A stretch of 64,000 bases of DNA from Bactericera cockerelli. Lineage: Eukaryota; Arthropoda; Insecta; Hemiptera; Triozidae. Below the pieces are notes generated by a model that saw nothing but the letters and a program-made list of their open reading frames with translations, was not told the origin of the DNA and did not search any database. Below, in pieces: positions 62,010-64,000 of the stretch. Location of the stretch: the NCBI GenBank assembly GCA_024516035.1, contig CM044964.1:12960597-13024596 (forward strand). Direction: 5' to 3'. Numbering within the stretch: position 1 is the first letter of the stretch; each line of letters begins with the position of its first letter. Made by a program: the position numbers and the translations under genes.

Positions 62010-62139
62010 CGTCAGCTGACGACCCCGCCTCTGCCCGGGTCAAAGCGAGGCGAACATTGGTCGGCCGGGTCGACATCACTCTCGTCGTGTAGGAGACTCT
62101 TGTACTCCGTGTCGCTCATCGGTGATAGTGGGACATTGC
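62010..62139 (-). CDS. Candidate upstream exon on the minus strand
   Basis: Acceptor TACTCCAG (62140) then NVPLSPMSDTEYKSLLHDE, SDVDPADQCSPRF in one frame, GC-rich against AT-rich flanks. It precedes the exon at 60827 in the same orientation and could be part of the same gene or its start (MSDTEYK). No clear donor was found, and 61960-62010 resembles a sequence near 62880-62960 (CACACTTGC, ACATTTGCGC), so a repeat origin is possible. Confidence 0.35.
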
Positions 62140-62419
62140 CTGGAGTAGGATGAGGTGATTTTGGTTAGTTTTTTTATACACGTAGGTGACCGGGTGTACC
62201 ACCGGTGGTACACGCACGTTCGTACGGAATGGACCGGGTGTACCCGGTGGTACACGGGGTCGGATAGCCGTATTAACCCGGTCCCACAAGAGAATTCACG
62301 AAAAACATGCGGTCGTCTAAGTGTTGAGAATTCTAAAAAATATCAGGCAAGTTTAAGTCTGAGCTTAATAGCTTTATGTTTTGCCCAGATTTAATATTTT
62401 ATTATTAAGTTAAAAAAGT

Positions 62420-62760
62420 TATCATATTTGTGTTAATCACTTTCGTTAAGTTTTTTGTATTTTTATGTTAATCACAACTACTAGATTTTTGCTTATCGTG
62501 GGACTCGAACCACCGACCATCGATTACAAGTCCTTACCGATCAAGCTACTGAGGTCAGTTTCAAAATGATCGGTATTTTTTTCCTTTACTATTACTTTTA
62601 ACAACCGACCTCAGTAGCTTGATCGATAAGGCGGTGGGCGGTGGACTTTTAACCTGGAGGAGGTTGATTCGAGTCCCAAGTGTGGTAAAAATTTAGCAGC
62701 GTGAGTTTAAGTAATTGTGGCATTGCGATAAGTGATTAACGCAAATACGATAACTTTTAT
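62420..62760. repeat. Head-to-head SINE-B pair, second copy
   Basis: Reversed SINE-B (62420-62555), a spacer (ATGATCGGTATTTTTTTCCT + TTACTATTACTTTTAACAA) and forward SINE-B (62605-62760). As a whole it is the reverse complement of 32582-32805. Confidence 0.8.
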
Positions 62761-64000
62761 TATTATCAAAACACCGATTTTGTCACTAAGAAGACCAAGT
62801 TACAATGAAATAAAACATAAGTTTTACACAGAAGGTACAGGTACACAAGCGAGTAAAGGAATCAACAGTAAACACGTCATTCATAGTACACATGTTGGAA
62901 GTGCGCCCAACACACTTGCCACATTTGCGCGCTGCGTTGCGACGGATAGATAATCTTTGAACCAAGAATGTCCTCTTCGTGGTGCCAAAGAGCACATACT
63001 AATGAAAATAAGTATTTTTTTAGCAGCTTTCCTTTATGAAGGTGCTCTTAAATGGTAAAAATGGTTCCATAATTTACTATTGTTAAACAAAAACACGATC
63101 TAATGAATTTTCTTTGAACCGAATTAGAACCCTCAAGTCGGGCTACATTGCAATGCGCTGTGATTGGTTAAATCTCTGAAGGACAGACTGGCTTATCTTT
63201 GTTTTAATCCTGTTTTATAATTCGGCCTTAACCTATCTCTGGTAATCGCTTTGGACGTCAAGTTGTAAACAATTTTACATGAGAAAAGTGAAATTTTAAT
63301 CATAGAAAAAAAACACTGCCAACTATGGACACAATACTTCCTCATGATTGGTTCACATTGTGTACACGTGGCAATTTTGAGATTTTATACTAAATCACTT
63401 GTACTCCAAAACAGCTTAATCGATTTTCTTCAAATTTTTTTTTATATGTTAATACTTTTTTTTTCCTACATTCTAATTCCACAAAAAAATTTGTATCGGA
63501 AAGTCGTGTACCTTTTTTTTATTAATTTTTTCTCCAAAAATTTTTGGATTTTTTAAATATTAGAATTAAATCAAAATTCATTTAAAAAAATAAAATAAAT
63601 GCATTATGTAAAACGCTAATACTCATATACATAAAATTTCATTAAAAAACACGAAATATAAGCGTTTTTAAGTAAAAAGTTAGTGGTCAGGCGCATGGTC
63701 TCTATCACCAAAAAACACTTGTGTGAAGTTGAGAATTAAAAATCCTCTACAGAATGTCTCCATGTGTTTACAAAAATTCGTCGAAACCGTTCAGTAGTTT
63801 CTGAGATTTGCGCTTTAACAAGGATTTTTTTTTTTAACCGACAGACCGACACAAAACCAAAGTTGCTCAGGGTTTATGAAACGTCCAGAAATATGAAAAA
63901 AATTTAAATCGGGGAAAAAATTTTTTTTTTCTTTTTTTTACAAAAAGAAACAATACTGCGATTTCTTATTTAGAAATTTCTCGGAAAGTAGCATCAGTGG
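62761..64000. other. Right-hand end of the window
   Basis: No gene is seen. 62870-62990 contains GTGCGCCC, CACACTTGCCACATTTGCGC, related to 61960-62010. 63190-63235 resembles, reversed, 31125-31150. The rest is AT-rich with long A and T runs. Confidence 0.4.

Overview
The window looks like nuclear DNA of an animal, most likely an insect. It has GT-AG introns from about 100 bp to 13 kb, AT-rich introns around GC-rich exons, at least five tRNA-derived SINE families, mariner, hAT, piggyBac and Harbinger-type DNA elements, and orthologues of animal housekeeping genes. There is no bacterial or viral coding layout. A planthopper-like hemipteran is possible but is only an impression; no species is assigned.

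Layout. (1) 1040-5472 (+): five-exon gene for an unrecognised single-pass membrane protein of 295 residues. (2) 11092-7849 (-): RNF168-like RING E3 ubiquitin ligase, four exons. (3) 11916-36782 (+): NOP14, the SSU-processome ribosome-biogenesis factor, nine exons, in divergent orientation to gene 2 across about 0.8 kb; its 13.3-kb sixth intron holds a strikingly T-rich repetitive block and two decayed mariners. (4) 38311-38164 (-): isolated probable exon of an unknown gene. (5) 40136-53871 (+): STT3A, catalytic subunit of oligosaccharyltransferase, twelve exons including the SVSE and WWDYG motifs. (6) 56466-56521 (+): possible first exon of another gene. (7) 60827-59381 (-), perhaps preceded by an exon at 62139: part of a large unrecognised minus-strand gene. 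The genes have unrelated jobs (rRNA maturation, N-glycosylation, chromatin ubiquitylation); nothing suggests they work as one pathway.

Two things stand out. First, tandem arrays and local duplications lie again and again on exon edges. Splice donors are copied at RNF168 exon 4, NOP14 exon 4, STT3A exons 9 and 10 and the minus-strand gene. Splice acceptors are copied at gene 1 exon 3, NOP14 exon 4 and STT3A exons 8, 10 and 12. Stop codons are copied at NOP14 and STT3A. About a dozen cases in five genes make exon-edge amplification the best candidate for an undescribed process here. Assembly error and observer bias must be excluded. Second, most coding genes carry single-base indels, mostly in short homopolymers, inside otherwise conserved exons with intact splice sites. 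I read these as uncorrected sequencing errors rather than pseudogenes.

The rest is transposon debris, often nested, with readable target-site duplications in several cases. Exon limits come from reading frame, splice consensus and remembered family conservation; no search was run.
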